A DNA stretch of 64,000 nt, from the NCBI RefSeq assembly GCF_039523175.1, contig NZ_BAAAEU010000002.1, positions 119,880 to 183,879 on the forward strand. The letters are read 5' to 3'. The notes under the pieces were generated by a model. The model ran no database searches. It was not told the origin of the DNA and worked only from the letters and a program-made list of their open reading frames with translations. Origin of the DNA: Dokdonella_A soli. Lineage in GTDB: Bacteria; Pseudomonadota; Gammaproteobacteria; Xanthomonadales; Rhodanobacteraceae. Shown piece after piece: positions 37,601 through 45,678 of the stretch. Position 1 is the stretch's first letter, and each line of letters begins with the position of its first letter. Both the position numbers and the translations under genes were made by a program.

Positions 37601-37681
37601 CCCGCACGCTCCGCTTACGAGTCTCCGGGTTGGCGCAGCCTTCGTTGGATGCGCGGAATATTCGGTGGGGGATCGGTGTGA
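34634..37681 (+). CDS. Two-component propeller-type sensor histidine kinase
   Basis: Start uncertain: 34634 gives a short basic N-terminus and a clean signal sequence (VIVLLLAVYACTASIVRG); ATGs at 34568 and 34526 are alternatives. The ~1015-residue protein has a large periplasmic part of beta-propeller repeats (GYLWLGTGSGLYRFDGLSFE, NIWVGTNLGLDRF) ending in a Y_Y_Y-like domain (VQFRYRLAGLEDRWVDADSR). A membrane helix (about 755-776) leads to a HisKA_3 domain with H801 in IARELHDTLLQS and a HATPase with GLRGMHERA. It belongs to the class that senses polysaccharide or small molecules and pairs with the NarL-type regulator, whose start overlaps its stop. Confidence 0.92.
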   Translation: MEQQSACLRASRRYRVIVLLLAVYACTASIVRGEGASALAGFHHTAWRVTDGAPPDIWAMAQGPRGYLWLGTGSGLYRFDGLSFERYVASNGEPLKSTNITSLKFTASGDLWIGYYEGGVSVLHDGHLKHYGVRDGVPPGMVPALETDAQGSGVWVAARGGLAHFDGQRWQAADENQWGYPTRRADWVLRDAKGTLWAATGDAVVHLDASTHRFRPFGKDHVGLNAVLANAPDGRVWVSDETKGTRPLESNGDAPLLRERFAKRLLFDREGNIWGTDAVRGGVFRTNVATASTTNPQVFASAQGLSADIAVPIIQDEEGNIWVGTNLGLDRFRATNFFPASDAPSIPNATPLLVANERGEVWTIEGTALSRIVGTRPAPVLTLPRRVRSAYCDPNGIVWISDLDGLLRVEQGRITHIPWPHEDWKDAVVAYGSDAGGGLWLSVFNYGVFRYTEGEWTAQAIDPDEANAAASAIATAADGSMWFGVSRDRLVHRTVAGSRVYGASDGLNVGGIATLRADGAAVLVGGELGYATMQGDSFKSVTSLPASNAITQVSGIVRTKDGDLWLNASRGVIRIRQADATRSSAAVPDPPEYKLYDFNDGLPGVALQSQPAPTLATDLEGRVWVSTNRGIVWADPASMRVNRVPPLVNIKAAYSDRPMTDLLNVRVPGSAPNIRIAYSALNLSAPERVQFRYRLAGLEDRWVDADSRREAAYSHLSPGHYRFEVLAANEDNVWSPQAASLDIEVIPGFVETTAFRVAAAIGVAALALAAYLVRMRLLASAFRTRLRERLEERERIARELHDTLLQSIQGLILRFQAIANRIPVSDPNRAGIESALDRADQVMAAGRERVRDLRTSEATAGDLDEAFARIARDLSFDHAVRFKISTGGAQRELACETREEVYGIGREALLNAFRHADASHIDLVLDYGIEAFRLSVRDDGKGFDPRMAMTFERSAHFGLRGMHERARRVSGRLDIETGDGRGTTISLIVPARSAYESPGWRSLRWMRGIFGGGSV

Positions 37682-38313
37682 GCAATCCAGATCGCCGTGT
37701 TCGCGTTATGACGGTGGATGATCATCCTCTGCTGCGGGAAGGTATTGCGGCGGTACTCGAAGGCTCTTTCGATGCCAAGCTCGTTGCCGAAGCATCAAAC
37801 GGGCGCGAAGCGATCGAGCAATTCCGAGTGCATCGGCCAGATGTCACTCTTATGGATTTGAAGATGCCAGAGATGGATGGCATAGACGCGATACGCCACA
37901 TCCGCGGGGAATTCCCGAGTGCGAGAATCGTCGTGTTGACGACCTACCGTGGCGATACGGAAGCGCTGCAGGCGTTGCGCGCGGGGGCTCAAGGGTATTT
38001 GTTGAAGAGCGCACTACGCAAGGAACTCATCGAAGCCATTGTCAGTGTGCATGCGGGACGCCGCTATATCCCGCCCGACATTGCACGCGCGATTGCCGAA
38101 CACATTGCAGACGACGAATTGTCGGCACGAGAACTCGAGGTGTTGCGGCATGTCGCTGCGGGCAATTCGAACAAGATCGTCGCAGGCATGCTTGGCGTGA
38201 GCGAAGATACGATCAAGGCGCACATGAAGAACATCATGGAAAAGCTCGGCGCGAGGGATCGTACGCATGCGGTGACCATTGCGTTCCACAGGCGGTTACT
38301 TAACTTGCAATAG
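37678..38313 (+). CDS. NarL/FixJ-type response regulator
   Basis: GTG start overlaps the kinase stop by four bases (GTGA), the hallmark of a coupled pair; 211 residues. The receiver has D14/D15 (VDDHPLLREG), phosphoacceptor D60 in VTLMDLKMPEMDG and T/K in LTTYRG and LLKSAL. The LuxR-type helix-turn-helix (about 145-205) reads LSARELEVLRHVAAGNSNKI and EDTIKAHMKNIMEKL. Probable targets include the divergent 24.8-34.3 kb cluster. Confidence 0.93.
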   Translation: MSNPDRRVRVMTVDDHPLLREGIAAVLEGSFDAKLVAEASNGREAIEQFRVHRPDVTLMDLKMPEMDGIDAIRHIRGEFPSARIVVLTTYRGDTEALQALRAGAQGYLLKSALRKELIEAIVSVHAGRRYIPPDIARAIAEHIADDELSARELEVLRHVAAGNSNKIVAGMLGVSEDTIKAHMKNIMEKLGARDRTHAVTIAFHRRLLNLQ

Positions 38314-39226
38314 AGGTCGACTGATGCCTCCCGAAGGCAGTTTTCGACCCAAAGCGGAACTCTCGTCGACTCCTTTCGATGGTCAGTGCTGGACACAACA
38401 ACAAGCGAGGGCCAAGGCGTGTCGCGTGCGCTTCTAGCCAGTCGCGTCCCATACCGATGCAAGTCCGGGTGGATCGACGATGATGTGCGTTTGGGCGATG
38501 CGCATTTGCCATCAAGCAAGCTCAACGAAGCCTTTGAGCTGCTGTCGATCGATCCGAGTAGGAGTCCCATGGATCTGGGACTGCGCATGCTCTCAAGTGC
38601 GATCGATGCATTGGGGACGATCGCAGAGATGATTGAGAAGTAGTCGCCTGTGCGCAGGAAGTTCTGGTGCGACTAGGAAATTGACAGCGTAAGCGCGCAT
38701 GACAGGGTTAGCAGGCCAAGGACACGGTTAACGAGCCACTGACACACACAGTGTCGGTGTGCGCATACGTTGTCACTCGAACAAATCTACGTAAGATCAA
38801 TTAGATGGATGAAGCTATGCGAGTCGACGCAAGTGAGAGTGCCAGCGTTAGCGAGCATTGGCGAGGGTGTTGACAGCGTTACCGCGCATTGGCGCGGCAT
38901 ACAAGAATCACAGGTTTGAGCCGTTGGGCGGTCTGTTCACAAGTACCGCGCTGAACCTGCTGGTGCCGCCGCCTACGGCCGCGCCGCTCGAATGATTACG
39001 CACTCTAAGCCCGCGAAGAAGCCCACGACAATGGCGTAGACCACACCACGGGCTTCGCTCGGTTCCGCGCCACCGATACTGTTGCGGTTGCTAGCCCGAA
39101 GCGCTCATAGCGATGCCAGCATCGGCGCCCACAGTGCTCACGGTGGACGGTCCAATCGCCTTGCAGCGTTCGCCGGGTGCCTGGCGTGACCTCCGCACAC
39201 GATTTCCATTCATCGCTGGGATGCAA
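38314..39226. other. Long intergenic region with repeats
   Basis: 913 bp without a supported gene. It starts with a TTTTCGACCCAAAGCGGAAC repeat unit (38341-38360), has an unrecognised 85-codon frame at 38386-38643 whose last third looks helical, then holds copy B of the 230 bp repeat. Beyond 38910 nothing recognisable precedes the next gene. Confidence 0.5.
38683..38909 (+). repeat. Copy B of the ~230 bp intergenic repeat
   Basis: Units at 38683, 38702 and 38722 (GACAGCGTAAGCGCGC, GACAGGGTTAGCAGGC, GACACGGTTAACGAGC) precede the shared core GTGTCGGTGTGCGCATACG, GAACAAATC, AAGATCAATTAGATGGAT and GCCAGCGTTAGCGAGCATTG, and the end hairpin CCGCGC-ATTG-GCGCGG followed by TACAAGAATC. It is about 80 percent identical in reading to copy A by eye. 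Confidence 0.85.
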
Positions 39227-40552
39227 TCAATCAAAGCCGCTCGCAAATATTCCATCACCTGTCTGGAACGCGCCGATGTCCGTTTTTTCGCGTGTCATGC
39301 GCGCGAATCCGGGACCGCGTTGGTCGGACGGCAGCCGCGACGTGTTGTTGCCTGCCCCAATAGCTGGGCTGCCGATCAGCAGGGAATGCGTCATGGTCGA
39401 TCCTCCGTTGTTCGCCAGCGCCGCGAGCAGAGGGTCTGCCGTCAGGGTTCCCGCAGGGGAGGTCGTTCCGGCTTGTGTGACCATGATCAGATTGTTGCCG
39501 CCAGCAATTGACGTGCCGGTCTGCGCGCTGAAATCCACGGGCGTGTGTGCGGTACCAACAACAATGTCGTTGTTGGCGACAATCGAACTTTGGATGTTCA
39601 GTGAGCCAGCGGCGCACAGGCCAGATGCATAGTTATGACCTACTTCGTTAGCAGCATGCGTCTTGTTAAATGCAATCGTGCTATTGCTGAGTGTTACCGC
39701 GACGTAAGTTGGCCCCCCATAGAACACACCGCCCGAATACATGCCCGCGCAAACCTCCGCTACGTTGCCGGAGATCGTGCTGTTGATGATGCTCACACGA
39801 TCATGAGACGAGTAGAGCGCTAGACCATCGCCTGCAAAGGCTTGGTTGCCGGACAAAGTCGTCCCGACAATCGTTGCGTTTCTCTTCACCTGGAGAGCGC
39901 CGCCGAAGGTGGCTACGCTGGAAGTAACGGTACTGGATTGCATGACCAAATTTCCGGTCACAAACGCGCCGCCTCCGGCGCCTTCTGCTCTGCTCTGCCG
40001 CCGAACAGACGAGTTGGAAATGGTGCTGCTCTGCAGATACAGATCGCCCGTCGTGAAGATACCGCCCCCAAACGCATGGGGGGGGGTTCCCTCAGTCTGC
40101 GCAACACAGCCGCTTAGCCTTGAGCTTGATATTGCCACCGTGCCTTTCGAGTAGATGCATCCGCCATTGGGTTTGCCCGAATTGATGAACCCGTTGGTCA
40201 CAGTCAGATTACTGATATTCAGGGTGCCGCTACCCTCGTGATCGAATATGCGGCTCGCATGATTGGCGTCAATCGTGAGCGTACTGGCACCGGGGCCGGC
40301 TACTGTCAGACTGGTCGCATTGACCGTGAGCGCTCCGGTTGTGAGTGTGATCGTGCTGCAACTCATCGTAGCGGTATTGAACGTCACCGTATCGCCGGTG
40401 ATGGCGGCGTTGGTAATGGCGGCACGAAGACTTCCTATGCCGCTGTCGGCACACGTGGTGACAGTCTGTATCGCCAAAGCCATGGGTGATGCCAGCGCGA
40501 GAGCAGCGGCAAGCGCCGACGCGATGGGAGTGAGGCGAGGCATTGAGGTCAC
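39227..40552 (-). CDS. Secreted beta-helix protein with choice-of-anchor-Q-like end and GFD tail
   Basis: GTG start at 40552, chosen for AAGGAG nine bases upstream; ATG at 40543 is an alternative. A signal peptide (LTPIASALAAALALASPMALA) precedes TCADSGIGSLRAAITNAA and a long series of beta-helix rungs (GGGIFTTGDLYLQSSTISNS). The end has DPLLAALANNGGSTMTHSLL, GSPAIGAGNN, SDQRG and DIGAFQ, then DGIFASGFD as the final residues. It resembles the proteins at 3524, 9661 and 11184, so the genome spreads this family beyond the 3.5-18 kb district. Confidence 0.88.
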   Translation of the reverse strand: MTSMPRLTPIASALAAALALASPMALAIQTVTTCADSGIGSLRAAITNAAITGDTVTFNTATMSCSTITLTTGALTVNATSLTVAGPGASTLTIDANHASRIFDHEGSGTLNISNLTVTNGFINSGKPNGGCIYSKGTVAISSSRLSGCVAQTEGTPPHAFGGGIFTTGDLYLQSSTISNSSVRRQSRAEGAGGGAFVTGNLVMQSSTVTSSVATFGGALQVKRNATIVGTTLSGNQAFAGDGLALYSSHDRVSIINSTISGNVAEVCAGMYSGGVFYGGPTYVAVTLSNSTIAFNKTHAANEVGHNYASGLCAAGSLNIQSSIVANNDIVVGTAHTPVDFSAQTGTSIAGGNNLIMVTQAGTTSPAGTLTADPLLAALANNGGSTMTHSLLIGSPAIGAGNNTSRLPSDQRGPGFARMTREKTDIGAFQTGDGIFASGFD

Positions 40553-40554
40553 GA

Positions 40555-40734
40555 TCAAATGCTCCTTGGTTGCACGATAGCCCACGGCCCCCCGACGGAG
40601 ATCGTCTGGCCGGCAGTTGGGTTTGCTGGTGTGACGTACGGCGGGTTCAGGAACGCGTGTGCAGGTGAAAGCAACGAGAACAACAGCGCCACGACCGGCA
40701 CCAAGAGATTCTTCAGGACATCCCTCTCCCCCAA
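40555..40734 (-). pseudogene. Possible truncated secreted protein N-terminus
   Basis: A frame from TTG at 40734 reads VLKNLLVPVVALLFSLLSP, AHAFLNPPYVTPANPTAGQ, TISVGGPWAIV, i.e. a clear signal peptide followed by the opening of an Ig-like or beta-rich secreted domain of the PPYVTPANPTAGQ type, then stops two bases before the beta-helix start. The rest of the domain is missing, so this is probably a broken gene. Confidence 0.38.
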
Positions 40735-40864
40735 TTCACCCTGAAGCAGCGAACTATATACCTGTGCAGTTTCGGATCGGTTGCGCCATGAGAGTCAATT
40801 TCGCAACTCCACCATAGGCAACAGGTCACCTCACTAGCAAAAAACCCATTCCGCCAGGTCCGTG
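40586..40864. other. Spacer with no further gene
   Basis: Apart from the remnant above, nothing recognisable lies between the beta-helix gene and the isochorismatase operon end. Confidence 0.4.
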
Positions 40865-41476
40865 TCAGTGGCCTTCGACGGCGAAGAGAATGTCCGCGAA
40901 TCCGGCCGTGGTCTTCTCGCGGTTCCAGTCGCGTTGCAGTTCGCAGATGAGCTGCACCCATCCCACCGGTTTGCCGCCCGCCTGGACCAGACGCTGCACG
41001 CCGAGTTGATGCGCTTCAGGCGAGGTGCCGCCGACGCAATCGATGACCGGGTAGACCTCGAAGCCGTCCCTGATGGCGTCGAGCGCGGGATGGACGAGGC
41101 AGACTTCGGTCCAGAGCGCGGCCATGATGAGCTTCTTCCGGCCGGTGGCTTTGACGGCCCGCACGAAATCCTCGTCCTCCCAGGCGTTGATCGAGGTGCG
41201 GTCGATGGGATCGATGCTAGCCAGCACTTCCACGATCTGGTGGATGGTCGGCTGATTGCGCCCGGTCTTCACGTTCACTGTGGAGAGCACGATCGGTAAT
41301 TCATAGAGCTTGCCGATGCGGGCGAGCGCGGTGATGTTGGCGACCAACTCGCGCTTCGGGCGGGACTGGATCGATGAGACCTGCACAGGCTGGAAGTCGA
41401 TGATCACCAGTGCCGCATTTTGCGGCGTGAGCAGGTGATCGGTGAGCGGATCGCGAATGGTTTTGAACGAGGCCAT
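40865..41476 (-). CDS. Isochorismatase-family cysteine hydrolase (second paralogue)
   Basis: Start at 41476 (AGGAG, seven bases before ATG); 203 residues. D27 in LVIIDFQPVQ and C126 in ALWTEVCLVHP mark the catalytic Asp and Cys; NAWEDEDF and VIDCVGGTSPEAHQLGVQ follow the same order as in the copy at 30526. The C-terminal ELQRDW and GH end are shared too, so both proteins derive from one ancestor. Four bases separate it from the hydrolase-cupin gene, and both probably belong to an AraC-controlled operon. Confidence 0.92.
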   Translation of the reverse strand: MASFKTIRDPLTDHLLTPQNAALVIIDFQPVQVSSIQSRPKRELVANITALARIGKLYELPIVLSTVNVKTGRNQPTIHQIVEVLASIDPIDRTSINAWEDEDFVRAVKATGRKKLIMAALWTEVCLVHPALDAIRDGFEVYPVIDCVGGTSPEAHQLGVQRLVQAGGKPVGWVQLICELQRDWNREKTTAGFADILFAVEGH

Positions 41477-41480
41477 GGAC

Positions 41481-42836
41481 CTACTCCTGCTTGCGGGAGG
41501 GCGCGTCGGCGGGAACGACGTATGTCGTATCCGTCGGCCCTTGGCCGGTGATGTAGACGACCGTCGGCAGATCGCCGGTGAAAGCAAAATGCGGCTGGCC
41601 TGCGGGCTCGGTGTAGAAGCCGCCTGGTCCGAGCGTGCGGGTCGCGGCCTCGTTGGCCTGCTCGCCGTATCCGAAATGCCATTCGCCGGAAACGACAAGC
41701 GCGGTCCGGTTGTCGCGATGACGGTGCGCGGCGATCCGCATATGGGCCGGGACGTGAATCTCGATCGCGTACGGTCCTGGCAGATTGGGATCTCCGGAGA
41801 GGACGGTTGTCTGGATGCCGCTTAGCCCGGAAGTTCCCGCACCCGCGCCGATTCGCGCGTGCGTTTCGACCTCGGCTGGTGTCAACCGGGTTTGCGCGAG
41901 CGCGGCATCGGCGTCGAGGAAGGCGCGAATGGCCGCAACCGTCGCCCGCGGCTGTTCTTCCATCAGCCAGTGGCCGGCATCGGCGATCACCACCTGGTGC
42001 ACGTCGTCAGCGGCAAAACGCATCACGAACGCCATGGTGGACCCGAAGGAGTGATCGCCTCCGATGGCGAGCACCGGCATCTGCAGGCGGCCGAGTGCCG
42101 ACGACGCGCGATTGTCGATCGCGTCCTGATCGAAGGCCGCGAACTGGCGGAATCCAGCGTGCATGCGGCCGGGCTGCGCATACAGCGCTGCGTAGTGACG
42201 GCGCGAGCTTTCCGGGAAATGCTCCGGCTTGGCCGAAAACTCGTTCCAGAAGCGGTCGAGATAGATGCGCTCGCGCCCGGCCACGAGGCGCTCCATGTCG
42301 GGCCCACCGAAACGGAAGTGCCAGAGCAGCGGATTCTTGAGAATCTCATCCCAAGGGCCAATACCGGGAACCGGCGCGTCCATCATCACCAGCCGCGTCG
42401 TGCGGTCCTGGTGGGCCTCGGCGAACGCAAACGCGACCATGTTGCCGATGTCGTGGCCGACGACGTCGGCACGCTCGATATGCAGCACGTTCATCACGCC
42501 GGCGATGTCTTCGGCCTGGTTCTTCTTCGTGAAGCTCTCCGCGGCGCTTGCCGAAAGCCCCATGCCGCGCAAGTCCGGCACGATGACGGTGTGGTCACGC
42601 GCGAGATCCGCCGCCAGCGGCACCCACATGTCGCCGGTGTCGCCATAGCCATGGATGAGCACGATGGCAGGACCGGTTCCGCCGATGCGGACGTGCAGGG
42701 TGGTCCCGTTGGTGGCGATTTCCTGCGTGCGGAAGCTGGCGGGGAAGTCGAAGGTGTCGGCTAGTGCGGGCGTTGCGAACGGCAGCAAGGCCGCGACAGT
42801 GCACGCGAACATCCGGAGCAGATAGTGCATTCCCAT
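41481..42836 (-). CDS. Exported epoxide-hydrolase-type alpha/beta hydrolase fused to a cupin
   Basis: Start at 42836 with GAGGAGG upstream; 451 residues. A signal peptide (1-27, FACTVAALLPFATPALA) precedes an alpha/beta hydrolase (about 35-315) with HGYGD, nucleophile D129 in VVGHDIGN as in epoxide hydrolases and dehalogenases, and a His in ADAGHWLMEEQP. From about 335 a cupin follows (IEIHVPAHMRIAAHRHRDN, VVSGEWHFGYG, GQPHFAF) with three His possible as metal ligands. The two halves make one continuous reading frame, an uncommon fusion. Probably periplasmic detoxification or catabolism; substrate unknown. Confidence 0.88.
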   Translation of the reverse strand: MGMHYLLRMFACTVAALLPFATPALADTFDFPASFRTQEIATNGTTLHVRIGGTGPAIVLIHGYGDTGDMWVPLAADLARDHTVIVPDLRGMGLSASAAESFTKKNQAEDIAGVMNVLHIERADVVGHDIGNMVAFAFAEAHQDRTTRLVMMDAPVPGIGPWDEILKNPLLWHFRFGGPDMERLVAGRERIYLDRFWNEFSAKPEHFPESSRRHYAALYAQPGRMHAGFRQFAAFDQDAIDNRASSALGRLQMPVLAIGGDHSFGSTMAFVMRFAADDVHQVVIADAGHWLMEEQPRATVAAIRAFLDADAALAQTRLTPAEVETHARIGAGAGTSGLSGIQTTVLSGDPNLPGPYAIEIHVPAHMRIAAHRHRDNRTALVVSGEWHFGYGEQANEAATRTLGPGGFYTEPAGQPHFAFTGDLPTVVYITGQGPTDTTYVVPADAPSRKQE

Positions 42837-42940
42837 GAACGTTCCTCCTCGGGAGCAAAATTGCTCGCCCAAGTTTGGACGTCGGAGTCGGGAAGGTCTT
42901 GCAGATTCCTAACGACTTTTTGCGAAAGCCGCCGCGGCGC

Positions 42941-43846
42941 TCATTGAACCTGCTTGCGCCAGGCGCCGGGACTCGCCCCGACGATGCTGGTGAAGACGCG
43001 CGTGAAATGACTCTGGTCGGCGAAGCCACAAGCGGCCGCGATGTCCGCAAGCGGACGCGTGGGATCCCGCAGAAGCGATTTGGCGCGTAACACGCGCTGC
43101 AGCAGCAGCCAGCGATGCGGGGGCGTACCCATGCTGAGCCGGAAGGCTCGCGCGAAGTAGCCAGGCGAAAGCCCACACGCGAGAGCGGGTTCGGCAAGCG
43201 ACATGTCCTGGCCAAGTCGCTCGATCATGAGATCGGTGGCGCACCTAACCTGCCAAGGCGCCAGGCAGCCCCGCCGACTATGTTCCGGCAGGCGCATGCC
43301 CCCGAAGGCGACAGCAAAATACGCGTGCGTCGCCAGCAGCAGGTGGTCTGCATACATCGCGCCGATTTCGTCGGGGCGCTCCAGCGCCGGCAGCAACGCC
43401 TGGCCGAGATGCCAGACCGTCGGGTCGAAAGCACCTCGTTCGCACGTGAGCGTGTCGATTCGCCGCGCGCCCTGATCGTCAGCAATTTCGTTGAGTGCGG
43501 CGCGCGACACATAGAAGTGCAGCACGTCGAAGGGGCTCTCCAAGTTGGCGGTCGGCTCCTGTTCCAGATCGACGATACTGGTGGTCCTCGCGCCATAGCC
43601 CCCGCGATAGACGGAACGCCCGCCAATGAACAACTCGCGTTTGGGTGAGTCCCTCAGTTGCAGAAGAACCGAAAACGCCGCTTCTGCAGGCAGCGGAGAT
43701 GTCAGGCCGTGCCCCGGCGCGTCACGCCGGATGCGCGTTACCGCCAGCTTCGACTTTCGCAGGGCGCTGGTGATGAGATGCGAACTCGCATCGGCGCGGA
43801 AGTATCTCGCTAGACCGTCGCCGTAGGCGCCTGTCACCGGCTGCAT
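42941..43846 (-). CDS. AraC-family transcriptional regulator
   Basis: 301 residues. An N-terminal effector-type domain (about 1-180) precedes the two HTH units: MSLAEPALACGLSPGYFARA and PLADIAAACGFADQSHFTRV, followed by GASPGAWR. It lies 104 bases upstream of, and reads in the same direction as, the hydrolase-cupin and isochorismatase genes, so it is a likely local activator. The inducer is unknown. Confidence 0.92.
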   Translation of the reverse strand: MQPVTGAYGDGLARYFRADASSHLITSALRKSKLAVTRIRRDAPGHGLTSPLPAEAAFSVLLQLRDSPKRELFIGGRSVYRGGYGARTTSIVDLEQEPTANLESPFDVLHFYVSRAALNEIADDQGARRIDTLTCERGAFDPTVWHLGQALLPALERPDEIGAMYADHLLLATHAYFAVAFGGMRLPEHSRRGCLAPWQVRCATDLMIERLGQDMSLAEPALACGLSPGYFARAFRLSMGTPPHRWLLLQRVLRAKSLLRDPTRPLADIAAACGFADQSHFTRVFTSIVGASPGAWRKQVQ

Positions 43847-44487
43847 GTGATCTCCCCCGCGACCCGGCCGCGGCTCGCGAATTTGAGGGTATGACCGCCT
43901 TCCAAGCTTACCTGAGGATCGGGAGAGGGTGTGACGGCGCGCAAGTGGCGACGTTCAATACGAACAGCGAGCGCCTGGCACAAAGGTCGCCTTATCGTGG
44001 GATACCCGCTCAGTGCCAAGTAGGTTCTCCGTGCTTGCGGCCTCGGTTTCAGACGCTCGTTCCACGGGTACTGACAGATCTCGAGCCCGCCCCTAACAGT
44101 TCCATCAGCCTACGTCTCATCGCCACACACTTGGACCGCGGCTTAATTCAGGGGTTGAGCCTCCGGCCGGGAGCGGACAGAGTGGCGCGGGGACATATGA
44201 TTAGGGAATGTTATCGGGGGTAGGACGCGCCCGCTTCGACAGGCGTGCGCGCAGCCGACCGGAACATCCTCACAGTGGCCGTCGGTGGTGTGTACCCAAT
44301 CGCGCACCCGCGTCATGTTTTCCCAGGCACGACTTGCCCCACGTCGCATCGGCGTCAGCCCCGATGTCATCGCTTTGACTCCGGGCGGAAATGCGCTTCA
44401 ATTTACGCTTGCAGCGATCGCTGTGGTCCAAGGTCTGCTAAATCTTGATGGCGTGCGTTCTGTAGAGACAAGCCCCTTCGCTCGGAG
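43847..44487. other. Intergenic region with a degenerate repeat
   Basis: 641 bp. The stretch 44159-44225 is a copy of the composite repeat described at 55010-55105. Further on, frames such as 44285-44491 show no recognisable domain. The end carries the promoter and CGGAG ribosome site for the alginate-lyase-family gene. Confidence 0.5.
44159..44225 (+). repeat. Composite repeat copy (GATTxGGGAATGTT core)
   Basis: GGCCGGGAGCGGACAGAG, then GGGACATATGATTAGGGAAT, GTTATCGGGGGTAGG. It shares these blocks in the same order with 55021-55085, and partly with 46056-46100 and 49010-49060. Confidence 0.65.
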
Positions 44488-45678
44488 TTGAAGACGTTGA
44501 GCATTTCATTCAAAGATCTGGGCCGTTCCATCGGCATATCGGTCGCGCTGGCACTGATTGCGCCGTCGGTGATGGCAAGTTCTTTCGTTCACCCGGGTGC
44601 CTTGCATACCCAGGCCGATTTCGACCGCATGAAGACGCAGGTGGCGCACCACGCGCAGCCTTGGACGGATGGCTGGGATGTGCTGATCAAGAATTCCCAC
44701 GCGTCACTGAGCTGGACACCGCGCCCTCAGGCCATGATCTACCGTGGCTATGACGGCACTCACCGGGAGAACTATGCGGTGTTGTTCAATGACGCCGCGG
44801 CTGCGTATGCGCTTGCCCTACGCTGGAAGGTGAGTGGTGACGACGCCTATGCCGACAAGGCCGTCGCCATTCTGGACGCGTGGTCCAAGACTTTGACCGG
44901 GATCAACGGCACATCCGACAAGTTTCTGGCGTCAGGTATTTACGGTTGCCAGCTCGCCAATGCAGCGGAGATCATGCGCAGTTACAGGCGCTGGCCGGCG
45001 CAAGATATCGCTCGCTTCAAGACCATGATGCTCAATGTCTTCTACCCGATGAACCACCAATTTCTGGTGCATCACAACGGCGCGAAGATCGATCACTACT
45101 GGGCCAACTGGGATCTCGCCAACATGTCATCCATGCTGGCCGTCGGCATTCTGGCGGATCGTCACGATATCTACGACGAGGCCGTCGAATACTTCAAACA
45201 CGGTGCAGGCAATGGTTCCATCGAACACGTGGTGTGGAAGATCTATCCTGATGGCCTTGGGCAGACTCAGGAAAGCGGGCGCGACCAGGGGCACAACACC
45301 CTCAACGTGGCGCTATTGGGTGCGTTCTGCCAGATGGCCTGGAATCAGCACGACGACCTGTTCGGCTATGACGACAATCGCGCGCTCAAGGGCGTCGAAT
45401 ACATCGCCAAATACAACCTCGGACATGACGTTCCCTACACGACTTACAGCAACAGCGATGTAACGCAGCCAACCATCTCAAGTGGCGGGCGCGGCAATAC
45501 CCGCCCGGTGTGGGAGCTGTTCTACAACCACTATGTGGTGCTCAAAGGACTGGATGCTCCTTATCTCCGCATGGCCGCTGAGAAAGGACGCCCCGAGGGC
45601 GGTGGCGGCAACTACGGCCCCAATAGCGGCGGATTCGACCAGCTTGGATATGGCACGCTGACTTATACGTTGAAGTAG
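44488..45678 (+). CDS. Secreted alginate-lyase-family protein
   Basis: TTG start at 44488 (TTG at 44497 is better spaced from CGGAG); ~396 residues. A signal peptide (ISVALALIAPSVMAS) is followed by the helical barrel of the alginate-lyase superfamily (PL5-like): HPGALHTQADFDRMK, NDAAAAYALALRWKVSGD, NGAKIDHYWANWDLAN and YPDGLGQTQESGRDQGHNTL. The conserved Asn-His-x-Trp pattern for substrate binding is present. It should degrade an acidic polysaccharide or similar sugar polymer outside the cytoplasm; the precise polymer is not readable. It has no GFE tail. Confidence 0.85.
   Translation: MKTLSISFKDLGRSIGISVALALIAPSVMASSFVHPGALHTQADFDRMKTQVAHHAQPWTDGWDVLIKNSHASLSWTPRPQAMIYRGYDGTHRENYAVLFNDAAAAYALALRWKVSGDDAYADKAVAILDAWSKTLTGINGTSDKFLASGIYGCQLANAAEIMRSYRRWPAQDIARFKTMMLNVFYPMNHQFLVHHNGAKIDHYWANWDLANMSSMLAVGILADRHDIYDEAVEYFKHGAGNGSIEHVVWKIYPDGLGQTQESGRDQGHNTLNVALLGAFCQMAWNQHDDLFGYDDNRALKGVEYIAKYNLGHDVPYTTYSNSDVTQPTISSGGRGNTRPVWELFYNHYVVLKGLDAPYLRMAAEKGRPEGGGGNYGPNSGGFDQLGYGTLTYTLK

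Noticed and set aside
38386..38643. 85-codon plus-strand frame
   Set aside because: GTG start without ribosome site and no recognisable family; lies in repeat-rich spacer.
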